A program made the position numbers and the translations under genes. A stretch of DNA of 5,159 bases from Chloroflexota bacterium (GTDB taxonomy: Bacteria > Chloroflexota > Dehalococcoidia > SM23-28-2 > RBG-16-64-32): NCBI GenBank assembly GCA_005880055.1, contig VBJS01000121.1, forward strand, positions 1 to 5,159. The letters are read 5' to 3'. Below the pieces are notes generated by a model. The model worked only from the letters and a program-made list of their open reading frames with translations. It ran no database searches and was not told the origin of the DNA. Below, one piece after another: positions 1-4,670 of the stretch; position 1 is the first letter of the stretch; each line of letters begins with the position of its first letter.

Positions 1-41
1 CTACGCCACGGAAGCCCCGGAACTCCGCCCCGACTGATCAT

Positions 42-65
42 CGCACTCCCTACGGGCGGAGTGCG
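42..65 (-). promoter_or_regulatory. Hairpin covering a possible ribosome-binding site
   Basis: CGCACTCC (42-49) and GGAGTGCG (58-65) form a perfect 8-bp inverted repeat with an 8-nt loop. On the minus strand the second arm, GGAGTGCG, carries a GGAG Shine-Dalgarno-like sequence. It is followed at once by an ATG (41 to 39) that opens a frame of at least 13 codons to the window edge. The first arm carries CTCC, so folding would hide the GGAG. There is no T-tract on either side, so it does not look like an intrinsic terminator. Confidence 0.3.
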
Positions 66-151
66 TCCTCAAGATTCTCTCCCCCGGTAGCTGTCAAATC
101 CGGCCGCAGACAACTCGGGTTAGAGTAACCGACCGCACCCCGATTGCGGTA

Positions 152-180
152 ATTATCAACACCCAGCCATAGCTTGTCAA
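152..180 (-). promoter_or_regulatory. Possible leftward sigma-70-type promoter
   Basis: Read on the minus strand, a perfect -35 box TTGACA (180 to 175) is followed by a 17-nt spacer and GATAAT (157 to 152), one mismatch from the -10 consensus. Transcription would start near 145 and run leftward out of the window. The match is strong, but no gene on that side is proven, and such boxes can occur by chance in a less GC-rich stretch. Confidence 0.35.
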
Positions 181-371
181 GCAGGCCGGCGCGGAAATTT
201 GGGACTTTTTGCGAGTGATAGCGCGTAACAGACGCGGTTGTACTGGTTGGAACGTCGCCGCCGCTGAAATTGCCTTTAAACACAGAGCCGCAGCCGACCT
301 TTAAGCCCCTTGTGGCCGGAGGGCAGCCCGCCTAGACTTTACCGCAGTGCCCGGGGAGGCGCCTTCCAAGC

Positions 372-377
372 AGGAGG
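372..377 (+). promoter_or_regulatory. Ribosome-binding site deciding the SnoaL-like start
   Basis: AGGAGG lies 11 nt before the GTG at 389. That spacing is on the long side but usable. The upstream in-frame GTG at 347 has no purine-rich site before it, which favours the downstream start. Confidence 0.45.
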
Positions 378-388
378 CACCGGAGGGC

Positions 389-778
389 GTGCGCGAAGAT
401 AACCAGTCGCTATTGCAGGCTGCTCTGCTTGCCTTTGGCGCTGCCGATATCACCGAGTTGCGGCGCCTTCTTGACGACAACGTGCAGTACACGATCGTCG
501 GACGGCACCGGCTGGCAGGATTGCACACGGGTAAGGAGGCGGTCCTGGCCGCCGTCGCCCAGATGGGGGAGCTGACGGGCGGCACCCTTAGCGGCGAAAT
601 CCACGACATCCTGAGCAGCGATTCTCACGGCATTGTCATCGTGCGCTGGAGCGCCAAGCGCGCCGATCGGGTGCTCCAGTGCGAGGTGATCGACATGTAT
701 CACTTCCGCGATGGACTGATCTGGCAGGTGGTGTCTGTGCCGGTTGACCAGCAGGCTTACGACGAGTTGTACTCGTGA
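389..778 (+). CDS. SnoaL/NTF2-like (ketosteroid isomerase-like) small protein
   Basis: A 129-residue protein of the size and pattern of SnoaL-like domains in the NTF2 superfamily. These form a cone-shaped alpha+beta barrel around a hydrophobic pocket and either isomerise or cyclise small substrates or simply bind them. Visible hallmarks are an N-terminal helix (LLQAALLAFGAADITELRRLL), the strand VQYTIVGRHRLAG, the HTGKEAV turn and helix, and C-terminal strands around VIDMYHFRDGLIWQVVSVPVD. The Y/F-x-D-G-L-I-W pattern near the end is typical of the family. I prefer the GTG at 389 because AGGAGG precedes it. An in-frame GTG at 347 would add 14 low-complexity Pro/Glu/Ala residues with no ribosome-binding site. 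The gene faces the transporter gene end to end, with 11 bp between the stops, so the two are not co-transcribed. Substrate and role cannot be told from sequence. The family call is fairly sure. Confidence 0.8.
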   Translation: MREDNQSLLQAALLAFGAADITELRRLLDDNVQYTIVGRHRLAGLHTGKEAVLAAVAQMGELTGGTLSGEIHDILSSDSHGIVIVRWSAKRADRVLQCEVIDMYHFRDGLIWQVVSVPVDQQAYDELYS

Positions 779-789
779 GAGCGTCGCCG

Positions 790-1689
790 TCAGGTGGGCT
801 CGGCCAGCTCCTCGGCCTCTGCGTCCAAGCAGCGCTCCTCGCGTGGCCGCAGAACGGCATAGCGCAGCAACAGGCCGAGGAGGATGACGGCGCCCCCTGC
901 CATAGTGGCTGCCGTCGGCTGCTCGCCAAGAAGCAGGGCCACCCAGATCGGGTTGAGGACAGGCTCGATGAGGGCGATCAGGCTGGCCTCGGCGCCGCTG
1001 ACGAGTTTGAGGCCGACAGTGAAGAGGACGTAAGGCAACGCGAACTGAACGGCGGCCATCAGGACCAGCAGGCTGACGTCGGTAGCGCCCACGTCCCAGA
1101 CCCATGGCAGCGGCGCCAGCAGCGCGGCGACGCCCAGGCAATTGCCGAAGGTGACAGCAATGGGATCGGCGTAACGGAGGCGTCGGAGCCATAGAAGGAA
1201 GAGTCCGTAAAATGCACCGCTTCCCAGGCCCAGCCAGAGCCCTTTCGCATCGCCACCGCCCTGGTTGCCGACAAACAGCACCAGGATCCCCGCCAGGCAG
1301 ACGCCGAACGGGAGCGCATCGATGCCCCGCAATTTTTCGCCCAGGAGAGCCGGCGCCAGCGCGATGACGTAGATCGGTGCGGTGTACTGGAGGAAGATGG
1401 CGTTCGCCGCCGTCGTCTCCTTTGTGGCGCCTACATAGAGGCCGAGCAGCAGCGCGAAGAGGACAATCGAGACGGCCATATCGCGCGGGCGGGGGAACGT
1501 TCTCCGCGGGACGAACGGGGCCAGCCAGAGGGCGGCGAAGAGGCAGCGGAAGAAGGTGATGCTGAGGGCGCCGGCATCGATCTCTTTTATGAAGAAGCCG
1601 CCGCTGCTCCAGAGCGCCGCCCCCAGCAGCAGGTATATGCGAGCAGAGCGCGACGTGAGGCGGAGGCCGAAGGCCGGAGGCGAGGTCAC
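790..1689 (-). CDS. EamA/DMT-family transporter, 10 membrane helices
   Basis: A 299-residue inner-membrane protein of the drug/metabolite transporter superfamily (EamA, RhaT-like), which usually exports amino acids, metabolites or drugs. About ten hydrophobic segments are visible, at roughly residues 17-35, 39-59, 71-88, 95-117, 123-141, 149-168, 176-195, 204-224, 233-254 and 260-279. They form two EamA repeats of five (about 19-140 and 150-279). Both repeats have the characteristic P-containing fourth helix ending in GE: LQYTAPIYVIALAPALLGEK (100-119) and IEPVLNPIWVALLLGEQP (241-258). The arginine-rich start and the Glu-rich cytoplasmic tail (283-299) are typical. The start is a GTG at 1689 with no strong ribosome-binding site. 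No other start lies before helix 1. It is transcribed divergently from the ArsR unit across a 161-bp gap and could share its regulation. The substrate is unknown. Confidence 0.93.
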   Translation of the reverse strand: MTSPPAFGLRLTSRSARIYLLLGAALWSSGGFFIKEIDAGALSITFFRCLFAALWLAPFVPRRTFPRPRDMAVSIVLFALLLGLYVGATKETTAANAIFLQYTAPIYVIALAPALLGEKLRGIDALPFGVCLAGILVLFVGNQGGGDAKGLWLGLGSGAFYGLFLLWLRRLRYADPIAVTFGNCLGVAALLAPLPWVWDVGATDVSLLVLMAAVQFALPYVLFTVGLKLVSGAEASLIALIEPVLNPIWVALLLGEQPTAATMAGGAVILLGLLLRYAVLRPREERCLDAEAEELAEPT

Positions 1690-1695
1690 GCGGCT

Positions 1696-1724
1696 AAGGA
1701 TAATGCAACGCCGCGAAAGGATAA
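1696..1724. repeat. Short direct repeat AAGGATAA x2, 21 bp apart
   Basis: AAGGATAA occurs at 1696-1703 and 1717-1724, just upstream of the transporter start. On the transporter strand it reads TTATCCTT twice. The start-to-start distance of 21 bp is close to two helical turns, which would place both copies on one DNA face. It may be a regulator-binding pair or coincidence. Confidence 0.2.
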
Positions 1725-1797
1725 GGATGTCGTGATGCTTCGTGCTAGAGCCACGGAGAACCAGTCGGGTTGACGATTGGCAAGGGCCGGGGAGGGG

Positions 1798-1827
1798 TTG
1801 ACAACGGCAGGGCGGAGGGCTTATAGT
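1798..1827 (+). promoter_or_regulatory. Sigma-70-type promoter of the ArsR-SRPBCC unit
   Basis: A perfect -35 TTGACA (1798-1803) is followed by an 18-nt spacer and TATAGT (1822-1827), one mismatch from TATAAT. Transcription should begin near 1834, giving a 5' leader of only about 17 nt before the ATG at 1851. It is the best promoter in the window and sits in the divergent gap, as expected for the first gene of a unit. Confidence 0.7.
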
Positions 1828-1836
1828 TCACCCTGA

Positions 1837-1848
1837 GGTTAATTAACC
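1837..1848. promoter_or_regulatory. Perfect 12-bp palindrome, candidate ArsR operator
   Basis: GGTTAATTAACC is an exact inverted repeat of 6+6 bases with no spacer. It starts a few bases after the predicted transcription start and ends two bases before the regulator's ATG, overlapping the GAGGT ribosome-binding site (1835-1839). Dimeric ArsR-family proteins bind short AT-rich palindromes at or just after promoters. A bound dimer here would block transcription or early elongation. Symmetry and position are seen in the sequence; binding is inferred. Confidence 0.45.
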
Positions 1849-1850
1849 AG

Positions 1851-2225
1851 ATGGTTCAGAACATAGCAACCGACCGCCGCCTTAACAGCACATTCGCCGC
1901 CCTGGCGGATCCAACCCGCCGGGCCATCCTAACGCGGCTCGCCGCCGGCCCGGCTTCCGTGACGGAGCTCGCCCAGCCGTTCGAAATCAGCTTGCCGGCG
2001 GTCTCGAAGCACTTGAAGGTGCTCGAGCATGCCGGCCTAATAGGGCGCGGACGGGCGGCCCAGTGGCGGCCGTGCGAGTTGCACGCCGAACCGCTGAAGG
2101 ACGTGGCGGATTGGGTTGGAGGATATCGCCGGTTCTGGGAGGAGAGTTTCGATCGCCTCGATGAGTACCTGAAGGGTTTGCAGCGGGAAGCAGGAAAGGA
2201 GAAGAAGGATGGTCGAGAGAAGTAA
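1851..2225 (+). CDS. ArsR/SmtB-family winged-helix transcriptional regulator
   Basis: A 124-residue homodimeric DNA-binding repressor of the ArsR family. The family opening FAALADPTRRAILTRLAAG spans residues 15-33. VTELAQPFEISLPAVSKHLKVLEHAGLI (37-64) forms the helix-turn-helix, with SLPAVSKHLKVLE as recognition helix, and the wing lies around RGRAAQWRPCEL (66-77). The C-terminal helix YRRFWEESFDRLDEYLKGL (92-110) is the usual dimer element in the subgroup that neighbours SRPBCC genes. The ELCVCDL-type metal site is absent and the only cysteine is C75, so classical arsenic or zinc sensing is unlikely. It is better compared with non-metal ArsR repressors such as SdpR-like proteins. The ATG has GAGGT 11 nt upstream, within the palindrome. 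The charged tail (EKKDGREK) is encoded by the same bases as the ribosome-binding site and start of the next gene, giving a 17-bp overlap and probable translational coupling. It likely represses its own unit. Confidence 0.93.
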   Translation: MVQNIATDRRLNSTFAALADPTRRAILTRLAAGPASVTELAQPFEISLPAVSKHLKVLEHAGLIGRGRAAQWRPCELHAEPLKDVADWVGGYRRFWEESFDRLDEYLKGLQREAGKEKKDGREK

Positions 2226-2706
2226 GGCCCCCGCCTCAGGGGACGTCCTCGTGATTGAGCGGGTCTTCGAGGCTCCTCGTGAGCTGGTCTGGAAGGCATG
2301 GACTGAACCAGAGCGAATGATGCGCTGGTGGGGCCCGGAAGGGTTCACCTGCCCAGTCTGCGAGATCGATTTCCGGGTGGGCGGCAAGTGGCTCAACTGC
2401 ATGCGGTCGCCGGAGGGTCAGGAGTTCTGGAGCACGGGCGTTTACCGGGAGATCGTCCCCAGGCAGCGAATCGTCACTACGGACAGCTTCGCAGACGAAA
2501 AAGGCAACGTTGTCCCGGCCAGCCATTACGGGATGACGGCTGAGATTGCCATGGAGATGCTGATTACGGTGACGTTCGAGGAATCCGACAGCAAGACCAG
2601 GTTGACGCTCCGCCACGAGGGACTTCCCGCCGCCGAACGCGAGGGCGCACAGGCCGGCTGGGGCACATCGCTCGACAAGCTGGCAGCCTACCTGGCAGAG
2701 GGCTAG
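2209..2706 (+). CDS. SRPBCC-domain protein 1 (AHSA1-like)
   Basis: A 165-residue cytoplasmic SRPBCC (START/Bet v 1-like) protein of the AHSA1-like group, named for similarity to the Hsp90 activator Aha1 C-terminal domain. In bacteria this group is mostly uncharacterised; the fold is a helix-grip pocket for hydrophobic ligands. Hallmarks in order are the first strand and helix FEAPRELVWKAWTEPE (20-35), RWWGPEGF (39-46), DFRVGG (54-59), the strand ending MLITVTFEESDSKTRLTLRHEG (117-138) and the closing helix WGTSLDKLAAYL (151-162). Compared with the other two copies it has an extra stretch around SFADEKGNVVPASHYGM (93-109) and the cysteines C48, C51 and C64. The ATG at 2209 has AAGGAG seven bases upstream and overlaps the regulator's end. 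ArsR-SRPBCC pairs are a common bacterial arrangement, so it is probably the regulator's main target. Its ligand is unknown. Confidence 0.92.
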   Translation: MVERSKAPASGDVLVIERVFEAPRELVWKAWTEPERMMRWWGPEGFTCPVCEIDFRVGGKWLNCMRSPEGQEFWSTGVYREIVPRQRIVTTDSFADEKGNVVPASHYGMTAEIAMEMLITVTFEESDSKTRLTLRHEGLPAAEREGAQAGWGTSLDKLAAYLAEG

Positions 2707-2722
2707 CACCGGCCCTGCCAGG
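2691..2722 (+). repeat. Stem-loop across the stop codon of SRPBCC gene 1
   Basis: CCTGGCA (2691-2697) pairs with TGCCAGG (2716-2722). After a 2-nt bulge, GGGC (2700-2703) pairs with GCCC (2712-2715). The 8-nt loop contains the TAG stop at 2704-2706. This is an 11-bp GC-rich stem. The following bases (catgctgtt) lack a T-tract, so it is not a standard intrinsic terminator. It may protect or partly attenuate the transcript between the first and second SRPBCC genes. Confidence 0.4.
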
Positions 2723-2740
2723 CATGCTGTTACACGTAAG

Positions 2741-2749
2741 AGGAGGAGG
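2741..2749 (+). promoter_or_regulatory. Strong ribosome-binding site setting the SRPBCC 2 start
   Basis: AGGAGGAGG ends four bases before the ATG at 2754, and its first AGGAGG is seven bases away. An in-frame ATG at 2724 lies upstream of this site and would translate through it, so 2754 is the better start. Confidence 0.75.
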
Positions 2750-2753
2750 AAAT

Positions 2754-3236
2754 ATGCCCGGGCACACACTGACTCTGACGACACCTTCCGAACGGGAGAT
2801 CGTGATGACGCGCGATTTCGATGCACCGCGGGAGCTCGTATTCGAGGCCCACAGCAAGTGCGAGCACATGGCGAACTGGTGGGGTCCGCGACGATACACT
2901 CTGACCCTTTGCGAGATGGATTTCCGCCCGGGCGGCGCCTACCGCTTCGTACAGCGCGGTGACGACGGCGCCGAGTACGGCTTCCGAGGGGAGTTCCGCG
3001 AGATCCTGCCGCCGGAGCGGATTGTCTGGACGTTCGAGTTCGAAGGGATGCCCGGCCACACATCAGTGGACACGCTTACGCTGGAGGATCTGGGGGGCGG
3101 CAAGACACGGCTCACGGCGCATTCCCTCTTCGAGACAGTTGAGGACCGCGACGGGATGCTGAGCTCTGGGATGCAAGAAGGCGCCAGCGAGACCTGGGAC
3201 CGGCTGGCGGAGTACCTGCAGACTTTAAGGCGATAG
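2754..3236 (+). CDS. SRPBCC-domain protein 2 (AHSA1-like)
   Basis: A 160-residue member of the same AHSA1-like SRPBCC family as its neighbours. The signature FDAPRELVFEAHSKCEHM (22-39) is followed by NWWGPRRY (41-48), EMDFRPGG (54-61) and AYRFVQRG. The FREILPPERIVWTFEFEG strand pair (81-98), TLTLEDLGGGKTRLTAH (107-123) and the C-terminal helix GASETWDRLAEYLQTL (143-158) complete the fold. Over residues 13-66 it matches SRPBCC protein 3 at 33 of 54 positions by hand count, including the spacing from the start to DAPRE. The two are therefore close paralogues, more alike than either is to protein 1. An unusual substitution is HSKCEH where most members, including both neighbours, have a W-T-x-P-E pattern. 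The start at 2754 is chosen for its strong ribosome-binding site. It lies 47 bp after SRPBCC 1 with a hairpin between them. The ligand is unknown. Confidence 0.92.
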   Translation: MPGHTLTLTTPSEREIVMTRDFDAPRELVFEAHSKCEHMANWWGPRRYTLTLCEMDFRPGGAYRFVQRGDDGAEYGFRGEFREILPPERIVWTFEFEGMPGHTSVDTLTLEDLGGGKTRLTAHSLFETVEDRDGMLSSGMQEGASETWDRLAEYLQTLRR

Positions 3237-3237
3237 A

Positions 3238-3386
3238 GCCGTCCTGGGCGAGATGTTGAGCGACAAGGATGCCGAGAAAGCGAACAGGGTTATCACGCGA
3301 TGCTACAGATGAGCAAAATAGATATCCATTTCCTCGAGCAGGCCTACAAGCAACCCGCGGCTTCGCGTTCGGCAAGCGGTCCCTGA
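3238..3386 (+). pseudogene. C-terminal remnant of a PhnB-like VOC-family gene, frameshifted
   Basis: Directly after the SRPBCC 2 stop, one frame reads VLGEMLSDKDAEKANRV (3241-3291). After a one-base slip, the next frame reads AMLQMSKIDIHFLEQAYKQ (3297-3353) and stops with TGA at 3384-3386. Together these match my recollection of the end of PhnB-like VOC proteins (often annotated 3-demethylubiquinone-9 3-methyltransferase, glyoxalase fold), which close with a pattern like VLxEMLSDxDPEKAxRVMxAMLQMxKIDI. Between V and AM about two residues are expected, but only five bases (3292-3296) are present, so one base is missing. The whole N-terminal VOC domain is absent because SRPBCC 2 ends immediately upstream. 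There is no start codon or ribosome-binding site. VOC genes commonly accompany SRPBCC and RibD-like genes, so this is probably a deleted former member of the unit. The remaining 96 bp to the reductase start hold nothing else clear. Confidence 0.72.
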
Positions 3387-3415
3387 GCTGCCCGAGCACG
3401 GCTGAAGACAGGCTC

Positions 3416-3439
3416 GACCGTAAACGACTGTTAGCGGTC
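3416..3439. repeat. Imperfect inverted repeat upstream of the reductase gene
   Basis: GACCGTAAAC (3416-3425) and GTTAGCGGTC (3430-3439) pair at 8 of 10 positions around a 4-nt loop. No T-tract follows, so it is not a standard terminator. It lies in the decayed stretch between the VOC remnant and the reductase gene and may be a minor transcript hairpin or chance. Confidence 0.2.
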
Positions 3440-3482
3440 CAACTCTCCGGCAAAAGCGTGAAGAACATCAGTAGGAGGCAGC

Positions 3483-4061
3483 ATGAGCAAGTTCAGATTC
3501 AACATCACGATGACGCTCGACGGCTATGTCGCCGGGCCCAACCAGAGCGTCGAGAACGGGCTCGGCGAAGGCGGCGAACGGATGCACGATTGGGTTGTTC
3601 CGCTCAAGACCTTTCGCGAGATCCACGGTGACGAGGGTGGCGGCGAGACTGGGACGAACGATGACGTGCTCCGCGAGTCGTTCGCAAACATCGGTGCGAC
3701 GATCATGGGCCGGAACATGTTCGGGCCTGATCGCGGGACATGGGGCGACGAGCCGTGGAAGGGATGGTGGGGTGACACTCCGCCGTTCCATCATCCGGTG
3801 TTCGTGCTCACACATCACGCCCGCGAGCCTCTTGCGATGGAGGGAGGCACGACCTTCATTTTCGTCACTGACGGCATCGAGTCAGCTCTCCGGCAGGCGA
3901 GGGAGGCGGCCGGAGGCACGGACATACTGCTCGGTGGCGGAGCCAGCGTCGCGCAGCAGTACCTCGCTGCGGGACTAATAGATGAAATGGGCTGCACGTC
4001 GTGCCTCTTCTTCTTGGCGGCGGCGAGCGGCTCCTGGACAACCTCGAGGGGTCAGACGTAG
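3483..4061 (+). CDS. RibD/dihydrofolate-reductase-family protein, frameshifted near the C-terminus
   Basis: As read, a 192-residue protein of the RibD C-terminal/DHFR-like family: NADPH-binding reductases related to the reductase domain of riboflavin synthesis, often of unknown substrate in such stand-alone forms. The opening strand and helix ITMTLDGYVAGPNQSVENG (8-26) carries the family's S/T-x-D-G-Y/F-x-A signature. ATIMGRNMFGPDRGTWG (72-88) is the conserved MGR region, HPVFVLTHHAREPL (104-117) the middle strand, and DILLGGGASVAQQYLAAGLIDEM (147-169) the glycine-rich cofactor loop and following helix. After M169 the translation (GCTSCLFFLAAASG...) no longer resembles the family, while the correct ending lies in another frame (3992-4177). 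AGGAGG (3473-3478) sits four bases before the ATG. The protein as read lacks its last strands and is probably non-functional, unless the missing base is a sequencing error. Restored, it would have about 231 residues. Confidence 0.85.
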   Translation: MSKFRFNITMTLDGYVAGPNQSVENGLGEGGERMHDWVVPLKTFREIHGDEGGGETGTNDDVLRESFANIGATIMGRNMFGPDRGTWGDEPWKGWWGDTPPFHHPVFVLTHHAREPLAMEGGTTFIFVTDGIESALRQAREAAGGTDILLGGGASVAQQYLAAGLIDEMGCTSCLFFLAAASGSWTTSRGQT

Positions 4062-4177
4062 AGCTCGAGCCCATCCGCACGCTGGAGGGCCCCGGCGTGG
4101 CCCACCTCAAATACCGCATCGGCAAGAAAGGTGCCTCGGGAACCGACGGTCAGCGGGCTGACCCGCCGAAAGCGTGA
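3990..4177 (+). pseudogene. Out-of-frame C-terminal tail of the RibD/DHFR-like gene
   Basis: From 3992 a frame shifted by one base reads LHVVPLLLGGGERLLDNLEG and continues through VELEPIRTLEGPGVAHLKYR to a TGA at 4175-4177 (61 codons). This is the standard family ending: the LHVVPLLLGGGERLLD strand and loop, then a final strand like VAHLKYRI. Upstream, DEM ends at 3989 and only two bases (3990-3991) separate it from the CTG at 3992, so one added base in or beside the GGG run (3989-3991) restores D-E-M-x-L-H. With the restored end, the stop lies 10 bp before SRPBCC 3, normal operon spacing, which supports this as the ancestral ending. The final 15 residues (GASGTDGQRADPPKA) go beyond the usual family end. 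Confidence 0.85.
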
Positions 4178-4187
4178 AGAGAAGAAG

Positions 4188-4670
4188 ATGGCCGCAGGAG
4201 ACGCCGAGGCAACAATGACATCGGATCGTGAGATCACCGTGACGCGTGTCTTCGACGCGCCACGTGAGCTGGTCTTCGAAGCGTGGACGGACCCGGAACA
4301 GGTGGTTCAGTGGTGGGGCCCGCACGGGTTCACCACCACAGTCCACGAGATGGACGTACGTCCGGGCGGCGTCTGGCGGTTCGTTATGCACGGCCCGGAC
4401 GGTACCGACTACGACAACAAGGTTGTGTTCATGGAAGTCGAACCGTCGGAGCGCCTGTTCTACACGCACAGCGGCGGCGAGGACAGCGATTCCCCGGCAT
4501 TTCAGGTCACCGTGACCTTCGAGGAAGAAGGCGACAAGACGCGGCTCACTACGCGAATGGTCTTCGCCTCAGGCAAGGAGCGCGATCGGATGATCGAAGA
4601 AGTCGGAGCGCTGGAAGGCGTCAACCAGACCCTGGACCGTCTCGGCGCGTACTTAGGGCTGGCAGGATGA
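4188..4670 (+). CDS. SRPBCC-domain protein 3 (AHSA1-like)
   Basis: A 160-residue AHSA1-like SRPBCC protein, the third in this unit. Motifs in order are TRVFDAPRELVFEAWTDPEQ (19-38), QWWGPHGF (41-48), HEMDVRPGGVWRFVMHGPDG (53-72), EPSERLFYTH (85-94), FQVTVTFEEEGDKTRLTTRM (105-124) and the closing helix GVNQTLDRLGAYL (144-156). This is the most canonical of the three copies. The ATG at 4188 gives the same length and the same start-to-DAPRE distance as SRPBCC 2, and is preceded only by a purine-rich GAAGAGAAGAAG. An ATG at 4215 with GAGG five bases upstream would give 151 residues and cannot be excluded. A GTG at 4131 would start inside the reductase's restored tail and is unlikely. Its stop overlaps the hydrolase start as ATGA. 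The distance from protein 2, with the VOC remnant and reductase gene between, suggests an old duplication or separate recruitment, not a recent tandem copy. Confidence 0.93.
   Translation: MAAGDAEATMTSDREITVTRVFDAPRELVFEAWTDPEQVVQWWGPHGFTTTVHEMDVRPGGVWRFVMHGPDGTDYDNKVVFMEVEPSERLFYTHSGGEDSDSPAFQVTVTFEEEGDKTRLTTRMVFASGKERDRMIEEVGALEGVNQTLDRLGAYLGLAG

Larger units (their letters stand above)
1..346. other. Left-edge region without a supported gene
   Basis: No convincing coding region was found on either strand. The longest open frame is a 77-codon leftward frame over 50-283. Its translation has no motif I recognise and no good ribosome-binding site, so I treat it as chance. The stretch from about 60 to 300 looks less GC-rich than the genes to its right, as expected of non-coding sequence. 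It contains a possible leftward promoter (152-180) and a hairpin (42-65), listed separately. No clear rightward promoter for the SnoaL-like gene was seen. Confidence 0.5.

Noticed and set aside
42..65. Intrinsic terminator at the left edge
   Set aside because: The 8-bp stem is not followed by a T-tract on either strand.
50..283. Leftward 77-codon open frame
   Set aside because: No recognisable family motif, no good ribosome-binding site, and an irregular residue mix. It covers sequence that looks non-coding.
410..1192. Long leftward open frame of 260 codons across the SnoaL and transporter genes
   Set aside because: Arg/Pro/Ala-rich translation typical of a shadow frame in GC-rich DNA. The SnoaL-like and EamA proteins explain the region.
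775..1194. Rightward 139-codon open frame opposite the transporter
   Set aside because: Gln/Asp/Gly-rich antisense of the membrane-protein gene. The transporter frame has ten helices and family motifs.
1767..1802. GGGTTGAC direct repeat (1767-1774 and 1795-1802) as a tandem promoter
   Set aside because: The upstream TTGACG has no -10 box at a workable distance. Only the downstream copy forms a promoter.
2236..3063. Leftward 275-codon open frame opposite SRPBCC 1 and 2
   Set aside because: Antisense to two clear SRPBCC genes, Arg/Ser-rich and without family features.
3269..3631. Rightward 120-codon frame spanning the VOC remnant and the reductase start
   Set aside because: Its translation is basic and motif-free. 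The VOC-like and reductase-like segments lie in other frames.
3985..3998. Programmed -1 frameshift in the reductase gene
   Set aside because: A -1 slip would restore the family ending, but the site lacks a slippery heptamer, so an indel is preferred.
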